Position numbers and translations under genes: made by a program
Shown: positions 24,477 through 38,017 of the stretch, one piece after another
Layout of the letters: the number at the start of each line of letters is the position of its first letter
How positions within the stretch are numbered: position 1 is the stretch's first letter
Assembly (NCBI RefSeq): GCF_028453695.1
Contig: NC_135772.1
Coordinates: 16,673,611-16,737,610, forward strand
From: Augochlora pura
Lineage: Eukaryota > Arthropoda > Insecta > Hymenoptera > Halictidae
DNA: 64,000 bases
Direction: 5' to 3'
Notes under the pieces: model-generated
Told to the model about the DNA's origin: nothing
Database searches by the model: none
Seen by the model: only the letters and a program-made list of their open reading frames with translations

Positions 24477-25434
24477 ATGGTAAATGAAACAGAATTTTGG
24501 AATGAAATTCGGAAAGATATTCCCCGATACAAAAAAAAGAAGCCGAGAGTTGTTCCCGCATTTACGATTCAAGCTTTACAAGTAAGATTTTAATATTTTA
24601 TTATCGCAGGTACGTATGTAGCTTTCGTCAAAACAGTCAGTAGAAAAATTTTCAGGAAAACACTGTAGTTGCAAAACCTCCACGATGCGGATTGTATAAT
24701 CCGCAGCCACCTAAACCATCCACTTTTCGTAAATTCTACGAACGAGGTGTATTTCCAATTACGTTAGAAACTGATTCCTTTGGGCCTAAACTCTGCTGGA
24801 AAGTTGAAATCGAAGATTTAGATTTCCATCACTATTTACCATTATTTTTCGACGGATTAACAGAAACTGAAGAACCCCATAAATTTTTAGTAGAACAGGG
24901 AATATCTGATATGTTGGAACAGGGAGGTCCAAAGATTTTACCTGTTGTACCTCAATTAATAATTCCTATTAAAAGTAATTTCTTCTTTTTTGAACTATTT
25001 CTTAAACGACATACTCTAACATTATAAAATATACATATTTATTGCAGAAGCTCTAAATACAAAAATGCCAGAGATCATTTGTTTTACAATGAGAGCTCTT
25101 CAAAAACTTGTACGTTCAGCAGATTGCGTTGGGGAGGCTTTAGTGCCATATTTTAGACAAATCTTGCCAGTCCTTAATTTGTTAAAAGATAGAAACGGTA
25201 AAAATTTCCAATCGGTAATAATATATTCACACTAAAATAATAATTGAATTTAATATTTTAGTCAACCTCGGAGAAGGGATTGATTACGCACAGCAAAGAG
25301 GAGAAAACCCCGCTGACATGATACAGGAAACGCTTGAAATGCTTGAAATATATGGAGGTGAAGATGCCTTTATAAATATCAAGTATATGATCCCTACTTA
25401 TGAATCCTGCATGATGAACTGTATGATGAATTAA
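24477..25434 (+). CDS. PACRG: Parkin co-regulated gene protein (PACRG)
   Basis: Microtubule inner protein of motile cilia and flagella, at the doublet inner junction. Exons 24477-24581, 24656-24974, 25048-25197 and 25262-25434 give 248 residues. Family hallmarks are clear: TFRKFYERGVFPITLE, KVEIEDLDFHHYLPLFFDGL, GGPKILPVVPQLIIPIK, VGEALVPYFRQILPVLNL, GIDYAQQR, FINIKYMIPTYESC. The fold is an armadillo/HEAT-like helical repeat. In insects the protein is expected in sperm flagella and sensory cilia (inference). It is sandwiched between POLR3A and QARS and ends 135 nt from the QARS stop, tail to tail. No parkin gene is adjacent here, unlike in vertebrates. Confidence 0.96.
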
Positions 25435-25569
25435 ATATATTTATTCATTATCGGACTATTGTCTAAAAATATTACTGATAAAACTTTATTGAAATTGTAA
25501 ATTATAATAAAATATCGAAATAAAGCAATATTAAATTAAATTATCCACATATTCGTAAATTAATTTAAT

Positions 25570-28500
25570 TTACATATTTTTTGAATCTTCTTTCAATGTC
25601 ACGGTTCTATTGAACACAACCTGAAAACAGAAAATGCATATTCATAAAGATACAAATATCTAAATGTCAAAGCACATTTTTACCTTTCCTGGTGTAGTAT
25701 CAGGATCAACAGAAAAGAAGCCTATGCGTTCAAACTGGAACTTATCTAAAGGTTTCGCCATTTGTGCTAAACTTGAATCAATGTATCCAACAATTTCTTT
25801 TTTACTGCTAGAATTAATATCGCTCAGAAAGCCATTTGGCACTTCATTTACATCTTCCGGATTTTTGTGTTTAAATCTAATAATAACATTACATATTAGT
25901 AAGAAAAGTCTTGCAAAAGTTAAAATATCTGCACGCAAGAGAATTATAAATTCATGTTTATAACATTTATTAATATTTGTCAATATGCTATATTACCATT
26001 ATGAAATAATAAAAAATAAATCCATCTACTTACAGACGATCATACAACCTAACAGATGCCAATGTAGGATTTGACACCCAATGTATAAAAGCCTTAGGTT
26101 TATTGTTTTCAGAAGCAGGTTCTTGTGTAGCAATAATGTTCACGATGTTGCCACTACTATCTCTTTGTATCTCTTTAACTGTTAACACTACTCCTGCATG
26201 TTTCAAACCAACAACCTGATTCGGGGTTAATCGTCGAAAGTCTTTGGACGCTTTCTACAATAATATTTATAATAGTATTTAAAAAATAATTACAATGGCC
26301 AATGTTTTCTCTATAATGTAGTTGTATAAAAGTTTCGCTGTACCTCTTGGAAATCAGATGCTTCGATATAGATTACTTCATCGAAAACAATATTATGTTG
26401 TCCTTTCTCTGGTTCATTAGGAAAATCGGGAACAGTCAATTTGATAGGATTTCCATGTGGAAAATTGCTAATGGTCACTTTTAGAGGATCCAAAACAGCC
26501 ATGTGTCGGATTGCAGTTACATTTAAAACATCTCTAACAGATGCTTCTAGAACAGCTGGATCAACAACTGCTTGAGCCCCTGTTACACCCATTTGTGCAC
26601 AGAAATTATTTATTGCTTCAGGAGGAAATCCTCGCCTGCGAAGAGCTGTTAATGTAAATAATCTAAAAAAAAATCGTGATTTTAGAATATACAATGATTT
26701 AGGTTTTTATATTTTTATGTGCATACTATTAAAATACCTAGGATCATCCCAATCAGACACGAAACCTTCTTCAATTAATTTAGCAATTTTTCTTTTAGAA
26801 ACAACTGTATAGCTCACGTTTAATCTGCCATATTCCCATTGTACAGGACAATAAATATCCAAAGCATTGCAAAGCCAATAGTATGATGATCTTCGCGATT
26901 GAAATTCTTTTGTACAGAGAGAATGCGTGATATGTTCAATACTATCGCACAAGCAGTGGGTGAAATCGTAAGTAGGATAAATACACCATTGATCTCCTGT
27001 TCTATGATGAGGTATGTATTTTATTCTATATGCAACTGGATCTTGTTTTCCTTCTTCTAGTGTTACTTTCATGCGCAATGTGGCTTCACCTTCTTCAAGT
27101 AAGCCATCTTTCATATCCTACATGAAGAATAATAAGATTTTAACTGGTACAGTAAAGACTCCCTTAGCCGAAGGTTTATTTTTGTAATATCCTGATACCA
27201 GAGCATTCTATTATCTAAATATCTAATTCAATTTCTCTATTAAGTATTGACGTATCTAAATAATGCAATACTTAGAAAATAGTGTGCTTGGTTACCCGAA
27301 TATTCTAAAAATAAATGTTCGAAGAAGGTAGTCTCTACTCAAATTGTTGAGACCCTTTATTTATCTATAGAAAATTCAATTACTTGAAAGAGTTCAAGAC
27401 TTTCTGAAATTGGTCTGTCTCGCCATGGACTAGGAGGAGGATTGAAGCCTCTTATTTCATCACTAGATTGATGGCATACATATGCAAAGCCTTTCTTTAT
27501 AAGTTCAACAGCCCATTCGTATAACTGTTGAAAATTGTCGGAAGAATATGTAATCTTAGCTGGTTTATATCCAAGCCATTCTACCATTTCTTGTATACCA
27601 ATGAAAAACTTTTCTTCTTCTTTTTCTGGATTTGTATCATCATAACGTAAGAAACATATACCATCATGAGCTGCAGCATACCTACCATAAAAAAATGTTT
27701 CTATTGGTAACAATAAAAAGAAATAGAGCATAAAAAATATTGGAACATAAAATATACCCAAAGTTAATATTGATTGCTTTTGCATGCCCAATATGTAAAA
27801 TTCCATTAGGTTCTGGTGGGAATCTAGTTCTTACTTTACCACCTGTTATTTTTAAGTGCTCTTGCAACAACTTATGTGTGTTAGGAAGTACAACATATCC
27901 TTCAGTCTTATAATTTTCTCCTGGTTTATGGAAATGAACTTTAGTTTTCATTAATTCACTTATTGTTTGTGCATCTACTTTTTTACTCGCTGCCACTGTA
28001 CTTTTTTGTTCTGCTGAATAAAAAAATATATTAAGTAACTTGTTTTTTAACAGATTTGTGTCTATAGTCTAATTTTTTGTTATCAAAATCTTTATTACTA
28101 GAATATATCAAATTATTTAAATCAATGATAATTTGATTATATATATTGTATACAAAATTGTGTTTATAACATGAAGAAAGTGTGCATAAAAATCCATTTC
28201 AGCTATTAAAAGTTCATCACTACTTTGCAACTTACCTTTTTCCTTCTCTGGTTTCTTTGTATTAGCTTGTTTTACTGTTTTAGGAGCTGGAGCAAAATCA
28301 GAATCAACTTTAGGTCCTAATAGTACAAGAATCTGAACATCAAATTCATTCTTAACTGCTTTTCCATCTGCCCACTTTAAATTATTACGAACACGCTGCA
28401 TTAATGGACCAACATTAAAACGATATCTGTAAATACATATAATTTTGTATCTTAAAATGTCAGATAAATTGGTGTTTAATATCATAAAGTAATTAGAAAA

Positions 28501-29142
28501 ACCTCTTGTCCAATATTTCTGATTTATGCTCCTCTATAACTTTTTCAACTTCAATTTCAATTTCTTCTGGGGTAACTACAACACCTATACCACATTCTTC
28601 TTCAAAATTTGAGATATTATGTGCTTCTCCTACATGATGAAGTAGATAGGCCAATGCTGCATCGACTCTCTGTATTGTATCCAACTTATTCTCAAATATG
28701 TATTTAACAACAAATGGTATTTCAGAAGAAATTTGGTTCTTTATTTTTGAAGCAAGATGATACAACAGAACTCCAACTTCTGGAGTAATGTTTCCATATT
28801 GAGAGGCCTACAAATTTCATATTTATTGAACACATATGGTAAAACTGAATGTAGCAATGACTCAATCTTAAAAATAATACTTTTTGAATCTAATAAAAAT
28901 ATATATTCATAATAAATTTAAGTAAATGTTAGGTATATCCTTTTTACATGGTAATGAATTCTATGCCACTGTAAACCTATGTATTCTTAAGTACTAAATA
29001 ATTGACTAACCTGATTTATTGCAAGTTTCAAATTATTAGACACTTGTTTATTTTTTAAAGTTTCTTTAGCCTTTTGTTCACTCAATCCAATCAGTTGGAA
29101 CAATTGTATATCGTCTTCTACTTTTGTCATATTCTCCGTCAT
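25570..29142 (-). CDS. QARS1: Glutaminyl-tRNA synthetase, cytoplasmic
   Basis: Class I synthetase charging tRNA-Gln. Exons from the 5' end: 29142-29011, 28807-28503, 28426-28236, 28013-27758, 27681-27384, 27117-26738, 26662-26344, 26254-26034, 25876-25684, 25620-25570; 781 residues, close to human 775. The N-terminal non-catalytic region (about 1-190) has YqeY-like helical homology and a Lys/Pro-rich linker. The catalytic core has HIGH at about 283-286 (ILHIGHAKAI) and a KMSKS-equivalent VSKRK at about 500-504. QWCIYPTYDFTHCLCDSIE and SLCTKEFQSRRSSYYWLCNAL are GlnRS-specific, separating it from GluRS. The C-terminal anticodon-binding barrels end FNRTVTLKEDSKNM. An in-frame ATG at 29130 could also start it; the upstream one was taken. 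It shares a 521-nt divergent spacer with EEF1AKMT1. Confidence 0.97.
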
Positions 29143-29663
29143 ATTTCTGTTCTTACCTTCAAAAATTAGTAAAAAGTTATTTTTGATTTTCGAACCGGCA
29201 AATCAATTCTGGCATTGATACGATGCAATACGATAACCTAAGACAATATTGGACCATATGTATTGGGGTTATGTGGCTGAGGGAAAAGGAGAGATAATAA
29301 TAATCTTCTTTGTGAAAGGTCAATTTCTACATTTTCAATTTTACGTATAGAAATTTTATTATACAGTATTATTCCATACACAATTAAAACTTTATAGTAG
29401 TAAACAGCTAATTTATTATAAAGTTACAATCGTAATTATAAATATTTAATGAATGTGTTGGGTACGTAAAATAAGATGATTAAAACATTCGACACACAAT
29501 AAGAATATCTAAAAAAATGATTCATTTCGTTTTATTCTTTGATGCATTGTACATATGAATAAATTTTGTTTATTTGGGAAAAAACATAGTCTAAATTATA
29601 TTAATCAAAGTTAGTATTTTTTATTAATAAGATATATATGCGTGTAGAAAAGTCATATAAAAA
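29143..29663. promoter_or_regulatory. Divergent promoter region QARS / EEF1AKMT1
   Basis: The two start codons point away from each other across 521 nt, so both promoters must lie here. AT-rich, no clear TATA box at a fixed distance, no repeat recognised. Confidence 0.6.
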
Positions 29664-30560
29664 ATGAGCAACAGTGATGATGATGATTTACAATTGTGTC
29701 CCACAACACTTGCTGCTTTAAATGAATTTCTTAAAGAAAAGGAAGAAAGGGAAAATGAATTAAAGTGTATTTCAGAAAATCAAAGTATAGATATTTGTTT
29801 TGATGAAAATTGGGTAAGTTGACTTCTACTATATCTCAGTAGCTATGTTATTTTAGCTACATTAGAAGATATTAATAACAACGAACAAATGAATATCATC
29901 AGCATAATCTCAATTTTTTATATTGATAGCAATTGAGTCAGTTTTGGTATGATGAAGACACCACAGATACTCTTGTCAAAGGTGCTATAAATTCTACAGA
30001 TTCTGATGGAAAGATTGCTCTAATTTCATGCCCCACACTTTACAATAAATTAAAAAAGAACTGTGGCTTACGACAAGGTATAAATTTAAAAATTCGGAAT
30101 AAATTTTTAACTTGTACGATATAACTCTCAATGTTATTTGGCAAATTCTTTGTTAACAGTAACACTTTTTGAATATGATCAACGCTTCAAAGTATTTGGT
30201 TCTGACTATGTTCCATATAATTATAAATTTCCTTTGGATTTAACAAGAAATCTATCAGGTTATTATGACTTGGTCATAGCAGATCCACCATTTCTTTCTG
30301 ATGAATGTTTAACAAAAACTGCTCTCACAATAAAATTCTTGGCAAAGAAGAATATTGTTCTTTGTACAGGTAAGTGATCATTTCTTATTTATTATTTAAG
30401 ATTGCTGTACCATTTTCTGTTACCAGGTGCTGTTATGGCAGAATTAGCAAAGAAATTACTGGATGTTAAAATTTGTAATTTCATACCTCATCATCAAAAT
30501 AATCTAGCAAATGAATTTTATTGTTATTCGAATTTCGATTTCGATAAAATGTTAAAATAA
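29664..30560 (+). CDS. EEF1AKMT1: eEF1A lysine methyltransferase 1 (N6AMT2-like)
   Basis: Seven-beta-strand SAM-dependent methyltransferase that modifies a lysine of elongation factor eEF1A. Exons 29664-29813, 29930-30077, 30160-30369, 30427-30560 give 213 residues, the family length. Visible hallmarks: the acidic start MSNSDDDDLQL, LAALNEFLKEKEER, QLSQFWYDEDT, IALISCPTLYNKL, and the catalytic DPPF at about 141-144 (LVIADPPFLSDECL). LFEYDQRFKVFGSDYVPYNY is diagnostic of this family. DPPF-type motifs also occur in DNA N6-adenine methylases, the source of the older name, but the rest matches the eEF1A enzyme. Confidence 0.94.
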
Positions 30561-31202
30561 ATAAATATCTAATAAAAACATTGTTTACTAATGTTTACGT
30601 ATTTGATATTATAGATGGTCATTATTTATACATACCATCTATATACTGTATAGATACAATTAAAATGTGAAATTTAAACTTTCGAAACGTTCGTTACATT
30701 CGAATAACTATGTTACTTCCGGTTTTTTAAACTGTGTCAGCATGGAAAGTAACATAATTATTAACATAAATGAACAGAAAAATACTCAACTAGAATAGAT
30801 TTCGTTGTTTATTTTTTTTCTACTTAATTTTTACATAAATAAAACAATAATTAGGAGCTAAAGTATATTGGCAATACTGACATATTGTAATATATTCGAA
30901 CAAAGTATTAAATTTGATCACTTACTTTACGTTTTGTATTCTGAAGCAACTATTGTGTAATAAGCTCTATTTTAGTTTTATACACACTTTCATATAATCG
31001 AAAGAAAGAACACGGGAATACATTCTTACACATATAAAAAAAGGATACATACAACTTTCAACTTTGTGAAAGTTGAGTTCAAACTCCCTAGGCGGGGAAA
31101 AAATAATCTCTAGGTAAACATCTGTGAAAAGAAGACACGCGATGGAAAGCGTAAATATTTACATTTCTTGAGTGTTTGCGGGAGTAATTTTTATTTATAA
31201 TC
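30561..31202. other. Spacer between EEF1AKMT1 and CEP43
   Basis: 642 nt of AT-rich sequence that should hold a 3' UTR and the CEP43 promoter. No gene or repeat recognised. Confidence 0.5.
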
Positions 31203-33503
31203 ATGATAGACGGAAACATTTCCATGGAGGAAGATACAGAATTACGGGATTTGGTGGTGCAAACCCTTGAGAATAATGGTGTTCTTGCGAAAGTGCGGGT
31301 AGGCTAAAACGAAATTATAAAAATCACGCCTTTTTTCTAGGTTATGTATATTGTGTCAAAGAACCCGATACAATTTTTCAAATTTTCACTGTATACTCTT
31401 TTTAAAATCTTTTATAATGTTATAGGCAGAACTGAGAGCAAGTGTGTTCTTAGCTTTAGAAGAACAAGAATCAGTAATGGTATGTCAAAATTTTCTGTAA
31501 TATGTCTTGTGAAATCTTCTTTGAATTTTCTTGTCAGGACTTATAAAAAAAATTGATTGAAAGTTTACTATCATTAACTAATATTAAAATCATAGTTTAT
31601 AACATAGTATTATTAATAACATGAGGTTAATAGTGAGTTGAAGCAAAATAAAGTAGGAATTTTATTTATTTGTAATTTAATTTAGTAGACCGTCTCATTG
31701 TAAACACTAATGACATTTATTATTCAAATGTCACAATATTTTCACGAATTTAATATTTTAGAATCCAGAACCACTTCTTAATAAAACTGTAAAACAGTAC
31801 CTGGCTAATTCAGAAGGAAAATTATTGTTTTCCTTGGTTAGGGAGTTCCTAGAATATTTTGGTCTTGATTATACAATATCTGTATATGATCCAGAGACGT
31901 ACTTTGGAAAAGAATATAATTATGTTGGAAGAAATAAATTATGTGAAGAATTAGGTATTGAATCAAATGAGCCATTACTTGGTGAAATTTTAAAAAATAG
32001 CATGATTAGTGCCTTCAATAACACACAGAAGGTATTTATATCACAATATATTAATTCGTATCGTATTTAAAGTATTAAATAATTAAATAATATATTTGTT
32101 GTTACAGAATGAAACTAATAACAGCAGGTTTAACAAAACCAATGAAGATGACACAAATGTTGCTAATGCAACATTTGAAATTTCCATTCCGAAGGTATTA
32201 AATAAAGAAACAGCATCATTATCGAATAATAATGATATTTCGGGTAAACTGGAGAGTGTTTCACAACAAAGCCCAAAACTTCCAATAAATATGACAATAA
32301 ACGATAACAAGAGTAATGAAATGTCTTTTGATGACATTTCAATAGATCGATCAAATTGTGAAAAACAAAATAATTCTCTCAGGAAAAGTATTGTTTCTGA
32401 CGACTCAGAAAAAGACAATGGAATTGATAGCACAGGGAACAATAATATGCATTTTGATACACTCTCTGTAAGTCCGAATGGCACAACTACAGTGATGAAT
32501 CACATGACAGAGGAGACTGAAGTAGATGCAACCATCCAAACAAATTTACTAAATAAAACCGAGCCTTTAATTAAGTTTGATGAATCTATAGTTACTGAAC
32601 TGCAAACAAATCAAAATGAAGATATAAGTAAGCAAAATAATATAAATAGTTTGGATTTACAAATAGCAAATAACGTACAAAATAAAAAGTCAGTTAATAC
32701 TGGAAATAGTTTTGGGAAAACTGTATACTTTGAAGAAATTATTGTTGATGGAAAAAGAGAAAATATCAATACTATACGTAATAGTGAATCCTTTTTACAA
32801 GATTTACCATCTTTAGATAAGAAATCTCATTCTATACTTAGTGATCTCCCACCATTAAATGGTAAAAAGACTAATATTAATGATCTGAAAGAATTAATGG
32901 ATATTGGACTTGGTAAGTTAACATACATTAAACATTTATGGACTGTAGATGTCTGTGCAAATTTATATTTATAGAAATAAAAATTTGAAAAATAGAAAAT
33001 TATATCTAATGTTCTTGAGTAATTATATTTAGCACATTTGCATAATCATCTACAGTGTAGCTATGGATTTTCACATCTTATAACGCATACTATTATAATA
33101 ATCTGTTCAGGAACGCATGGTGTTGATAATTATGAAGAAGATTTCATTTCATCTGCATCCGGTAGTGCTTATGATCAAAGTCCTACCAAAGAACCTGAAA
33201 AGTTAAATAGTCCAATAAAATTACAAACAAAAAAGCAAGACAAAACTCAAAGTGCGCATAGTGAAGAAATAAGTGAAGAAATTGAGGAAATTGATGATGT
33301 ATTAAGCAGTACTTCATGTGTAAGTAAATATAACGTGAATCAAAGATCTTTTTGTTTAATACATGCCACTAAGTAACAAAATTTTCTTACATAGTTTGAA
33401 TATTCCGCTTATAATTCTTTTTTAGCTTGAAGACATAAATATGGATAAAAATATATCAAATTTTACAACGGGTATTACTGCTAATTGCGCAAAAGAATTA
33501 TAA
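31203..33503 (+). CDS. CEP43: Centrosomal protein 43 / FGFR1 oncogene partner (FOP)
   Basis: Centriolar satellite/distal centriole protein with roles in microtubule anchoring and ciliogenesis. Exons 31203-31298, 31426-31479, 31762-32031, 32108-32912, 33111-33319 and 33426-33503 give 503 residues. The N-terminal dimerisation domain is very well kept (EEDTELRDLVVQTLENNGVL, AELRASVFLALEEQE). A LisH-type segment follows (LLFSLVREFLEYFGLDYTISVY, about 65-90). The long exon 4 is rich in Asn, Ser, Asp and Lys, probably disordered and poorly conserved. The C-terminal part again matches FOP: LPPLNGKK, KELMDIGLGTHGVDNYEEDF, and an acidic SEEISEEIEEIDD segment. The first exon has a second ATG eight codons in, but the upstream start is used by analogy. 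Confidence 0.93.
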
Positions 33504-36500
33504 TTGAAAAAGCAAGTACAGCTTTTATGTTCTGCAAGTATTTCAAGATGCTATTTTTTTTATAATATTCATACTTGATATCCTACATTGGGATATTAAA
33601 TATGTTAATGCAGATTTTATGGTGGATCACAAACTTGCAGAATTATTTTGGTTTTTGACATGGCACTGCCATTTATGGCTCAATACTTATAAGTTTTTCT
33701 ACAAAAAACGTAGAAGGGAAATGTCTGAATCTATATCCAGAAGTGTTGCATTTTCTGTATTTCATAGATATTTCTTAATAGAAACATATTTTTCTACAAG
33801 TCATAAATTCGTATTTGATATATTGTAGCAGTATTTAAAAATGACAACTTTTGAACGAATATTCTGAATTTGTTATAAGATGAACACTCAAATATTTTAG
33901 CTATTTACGAAGAAAAAGGCATAAACTATATTACTAAAATGAGTTACATGTGGGAAAACCAATTAAACTGCCAATGCCTTTTGTTGCTACTGCAATAAAA
34001 TGTAAAATTATATTTCGTGTAAATCTAAGGATTGAAAACAGAAATCATTTGAAAGTTCCAATAGACTTGTATAACAAGTGTTGTTAGCATATCTATACCG
34101 CTACTAACCCAGTAAGGAATACTTGCAATTAAAAAATTGCATTGATACAAAAAATGTGAAGCATCATTTGATTCAATTTGATACATTAGATAGTCGAAAT
34201 CAGAATGTGAAATGTTTTTGTTTTAAAAATTGTGATACATTGTTAATTGAATTAGAATTGTAATACTAAGACTTTTAATTGGATTTTCAGACAAGCTGCC
34301 TTCTACGTTATTCTGTAAATATGTCTAGTATTATTATTCTTAAAGCCAATTATCTCAATGTTAAAATACTTTAAGAACTGAAAAGTAATCAGCTACATTA
34401 ATGATTGTTGGATACTTAGTTATGTCTCTCTAAAAAAAAACTTTGTAATATTTTTGTTGTGTTTACCAGAATAATTCTTGTCTGATTTTATGACTGAATG
34501 TCATTAATTACCTCACTTAACTAAAGATACTGGTGTAGTATCGATAGCAATATTGATAAATTATCCGTCTAAAAATGGATTGCCTAAAAATAAATCAAAT
34601 TATTTTTTTGAAAGGTAATGGTGCTAAATACGTGAAACTGAAATAATTATTTATAAAAAAATTGAAGTTATTTTATGGAAATTAGGAGCTCATGTGTTTC
34701 TTTGCATCCCTAATTTTTAATATCTCAATTATAATAGAAGCTTTAGACTAAGAAACTAAATTTTTGGGCAATCCAATACCTTGATAAAAATATTCGTATA
34801 AATATACTATGCCGCAAATAAGATGCAATAACTAAGTACAATTCATGGTGGATCAACAGAATGCTTGACAAATCAAAATCTGTTTGTAAAAATGTACAGC
34901 CTGCTTTCTTCACAAAATTTTTTAGTAGCACACAACTACTCTCAGATCATCAATATTAAATATTACAATTGATTCAAACAAAGAGATTTCAAAATCTTTT
35001 AATGCAACTTACAATTCCATCTGCACAAGACTAATCCTATTTAAGACTAAAGGTATAACATTTATAACTAAAACATTTCATATACAATTTAATTAGGAAA
35101 TAATTATTGAACGTAATTTCACTATAGCAATGTTACTTATAATACAATGTGACATTTTTACTTTTAAGAAGAAACTGCATCAGTTGAGTCGTTGACTTCA
35201 ATGGAACTTTTTCTCATGAGATTTACCAATCAAAAAACAAACACATATTTAAGCATTTGTGTGAATAAGTGTTTTTTAAAAGAATATTTATTAACGTGTT
35301 ACTTAGGAGAGCAATTATAATTTAAAGTGAAGAAATACCAATTGTATTTCTTTTATTTGTTAAATTGCACAAGTAAGTCAATGATACATTAAGTTTTTAA
35401 CGTTAAACATCACTGTAAACAGTACGCAATCACATAAATATTTAAATATGTGTCTGTTCATTTTTATACAAATTCACAATAAGAAATATAATTGAAATCA
35501 ATTACTTAACTGGCATGGTACTTTCTTTTTAGTATTGCTAGTGGTTGAGTTTCTTATTTTACATATTTTTCATGTTTATTCCTTTATTAATTACAAATAA
35601 AAAAAGTTGATAGCTGTTTTCATATCTTCAATACATGTTTATAAAAATTGATTATTGAAATTACAAAACGATACATTCACTTGTTTCTGCATTATTCAAA
35701 GTATATGTAGAGCAATGAAATCACTTGGTTTGAATCGTCTTTTATCTCTATGTATAATATTAAAGCAGGTGTGTTCCTGACCAATCAACGTGGTTACATT
35801 TTAAAATCAATATAACATAATTTTATAAACACAATTTCAGGACGACACTGAACATTCCTACACTATAGACGTAAAGCATAAATACATTCCATTGTTATGA
35901 AGATTATTACACTTTTGTTGTATTGTTAGAATTAGTAAGCAAATTTACAGCATAAGTATTTTTCACTATAGAATATAAGAACGAGAGAGAGAGAGAGAGG
36001 ACGCGAGAAAGGAAGCTAGTGTGTGTGTAATGTGAGGAATATTTTATAATTACACAATATGTTGAAATTTTATTTTTCATTCTTATAAAATTAAGAATTG
36101 TTTCTATAAACATTTGTATTACAGGATATACAAACATTTTTATATTTATGTAGTTTGAATTAATTTTAAACACGATTGACTTATAGTTATGTAGTCTACT
36201 CGCATTTTATCACATATGAACAATTTGTTACAGGTTTATAACATTTTTACATTTGCTTAGTATCAGCAATATATTTGTTATATTCACGTAAAAAGAAATT
36301 TTTTGATACACTAATATCACTTTATGTTCTGTGTTAATTCTGATTTAATTAGAAACGAATTTAACATGGTTGCAGACTCCTTGGCTTAAAAAAATTAATA
36401 AAACGTAGAAAATCTTACTTTTAGACAATCGTGACTTTAATTACTAATTACTTTAGATACTAAACTTGAATTGAAAGTGTCTACTTAATGAGACTCAAGA

Positions 36501-38017
36501 TAATTACATGTATCTTCTAATTATCAAATTTTTTTATTGTATTACATTACTTTCCTATCATTGAGTAATAATTCAAATTTAATGCTGCATTGCCTATATT
36601 TTTAACTATAATATTTTTTGAGTAATTTCAATAAAATGAACATTACTTAAAATATTTGTCTGCCACCATGTTATAGCATGTTACTTTGTTAATTCTTGGA
36701 GATGTCATTATTTGCTTGTATTTGTTCTATATGTAACAGAGGAATAGATATCACCTATTCTAGTACATATACAAAATAACTCAATAATCTTGTTATATAT
36801 TTTTATTTTTGAAAATTTATAAAATGTACATGTAGCGTACATTACGAATATGCAAACATTTCATTTTATACATCACACATGTAGGAGAATGCAGTACAAA
36901 AAAGTTTGGAAGTATATGTTCCAAGAAAAAAAATATATTACTTTTTTTCTACATACATCTTTACAGCAGTTTTTTGATAGAAAAAATATTATAAATGAGT
37001 AAAGATATCGATTTGTTATGTTATGCAAAGTAACTGTATTAATCTGTATATATGATAATGGTATTTAATGCACTGTATGCAAATTAATCATAGATCCTGC
37101 AAACACTGATACGAAATAGTTGTAATTATTGTTATTTGCTAATTTATACTATCAAATTAAGCAGATGAAGTATTAATGAATTATTCACAATATTTTTTCA
37201 TACAGTCTTAGGTAATTACATCTGTAACCACGTTGAAATATTGGTAGCTATATTGTGCCTTTTAGTGTGTATGAATAATAAACAATGCAAATACATACTA
37301 TGGAATTGTGGGATTTACAAAACACCTAAGTTACTTATTTATGATTTTGAAGTACGATGTAATGATATTCATGTATATGTTATTTATTTTATAAAGATTT
37401 TTCTCTTTTGCAAATGGTGTACATTTTTTGTAATAACCCTGAATGCTTTATCTTGATTCTGAACTCATGTAAGTATTCAAAATCATTTCAGTGATTCATT
37501 CCTTACATAACTCTAATTTTTACTAAATAATTCTTTTTGACAAACTATTAAACCCATTAATTGTTACATTGCAACTAGTAAATTAAACAACATTTATTCG
37601 ATTTAATATTACATGGAAATATAATGTACAACTGTTAAAAATTATATTTTTATTCAATTTTTATTTATTACATTATATCAATGCTTTATAAATGCACAGA
37701 ACAGTGTGATTATTAATTACACTATTAAAATTTTTAATATTTTAGGAGTGTACACAAATGTACAAATACAAGAACCTATTTGGTAGTTGCAATTAAATAG
37801 AATTCATACTTTTATGTACAAATTGTCTAATATTTATGATTAATTTGCAACAATTTACTCTGTAAGAATCTTATAATAAATGTACATTGTACTAGTGATA
37901 CTATACAATGGTAATATTTGGTAACAATGCTTGGAAAATAGCTGATATACACCTATTACTGTTTAGTAAACTACTAGATGTACAATAAGAAAACAATTTA
38001 TTCAAAAAATTTTACTT
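33504..38017. other. AT-rich spacer, no gene recognised
   Basis: About 4.5 kb between the CEP43 stop and the TIMM13 stop. ORFs are short and unlike known families. It presumably carries the 3' UTRs of both genes; candidate AATAAA signals occur near 33990 (plus) and 37995 (minus). A GA dinucleotide run lies at 35983-36000. Otherwise I see nothing distinct. Confidence 0.5.
35983..36000. repeat. (GA)n microsatellite
   Basis: Eighteen bases of GA repeat in the CEP43-TIMM13 spacer. Confidence 0.9.

Noticed and set aside
25664..25963. 99-codon plus-strand ORF
   Set aside because: Antisense to the 3' exons of QARS; coding signal belongs to the minus strand.
32083..32484. 133-codon minus-strand ORF
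   Set aside because: Antisense shadow of CEP43 exon 4, whose low-complexity codons leave the opposite frame open.
33619..33828. Short ORF after the CEP43 stop
   Set aside because: Lies in the probable 3' UTR, hydrophobic low-complexity translation, no homology recognised and no splice link to CEP43.
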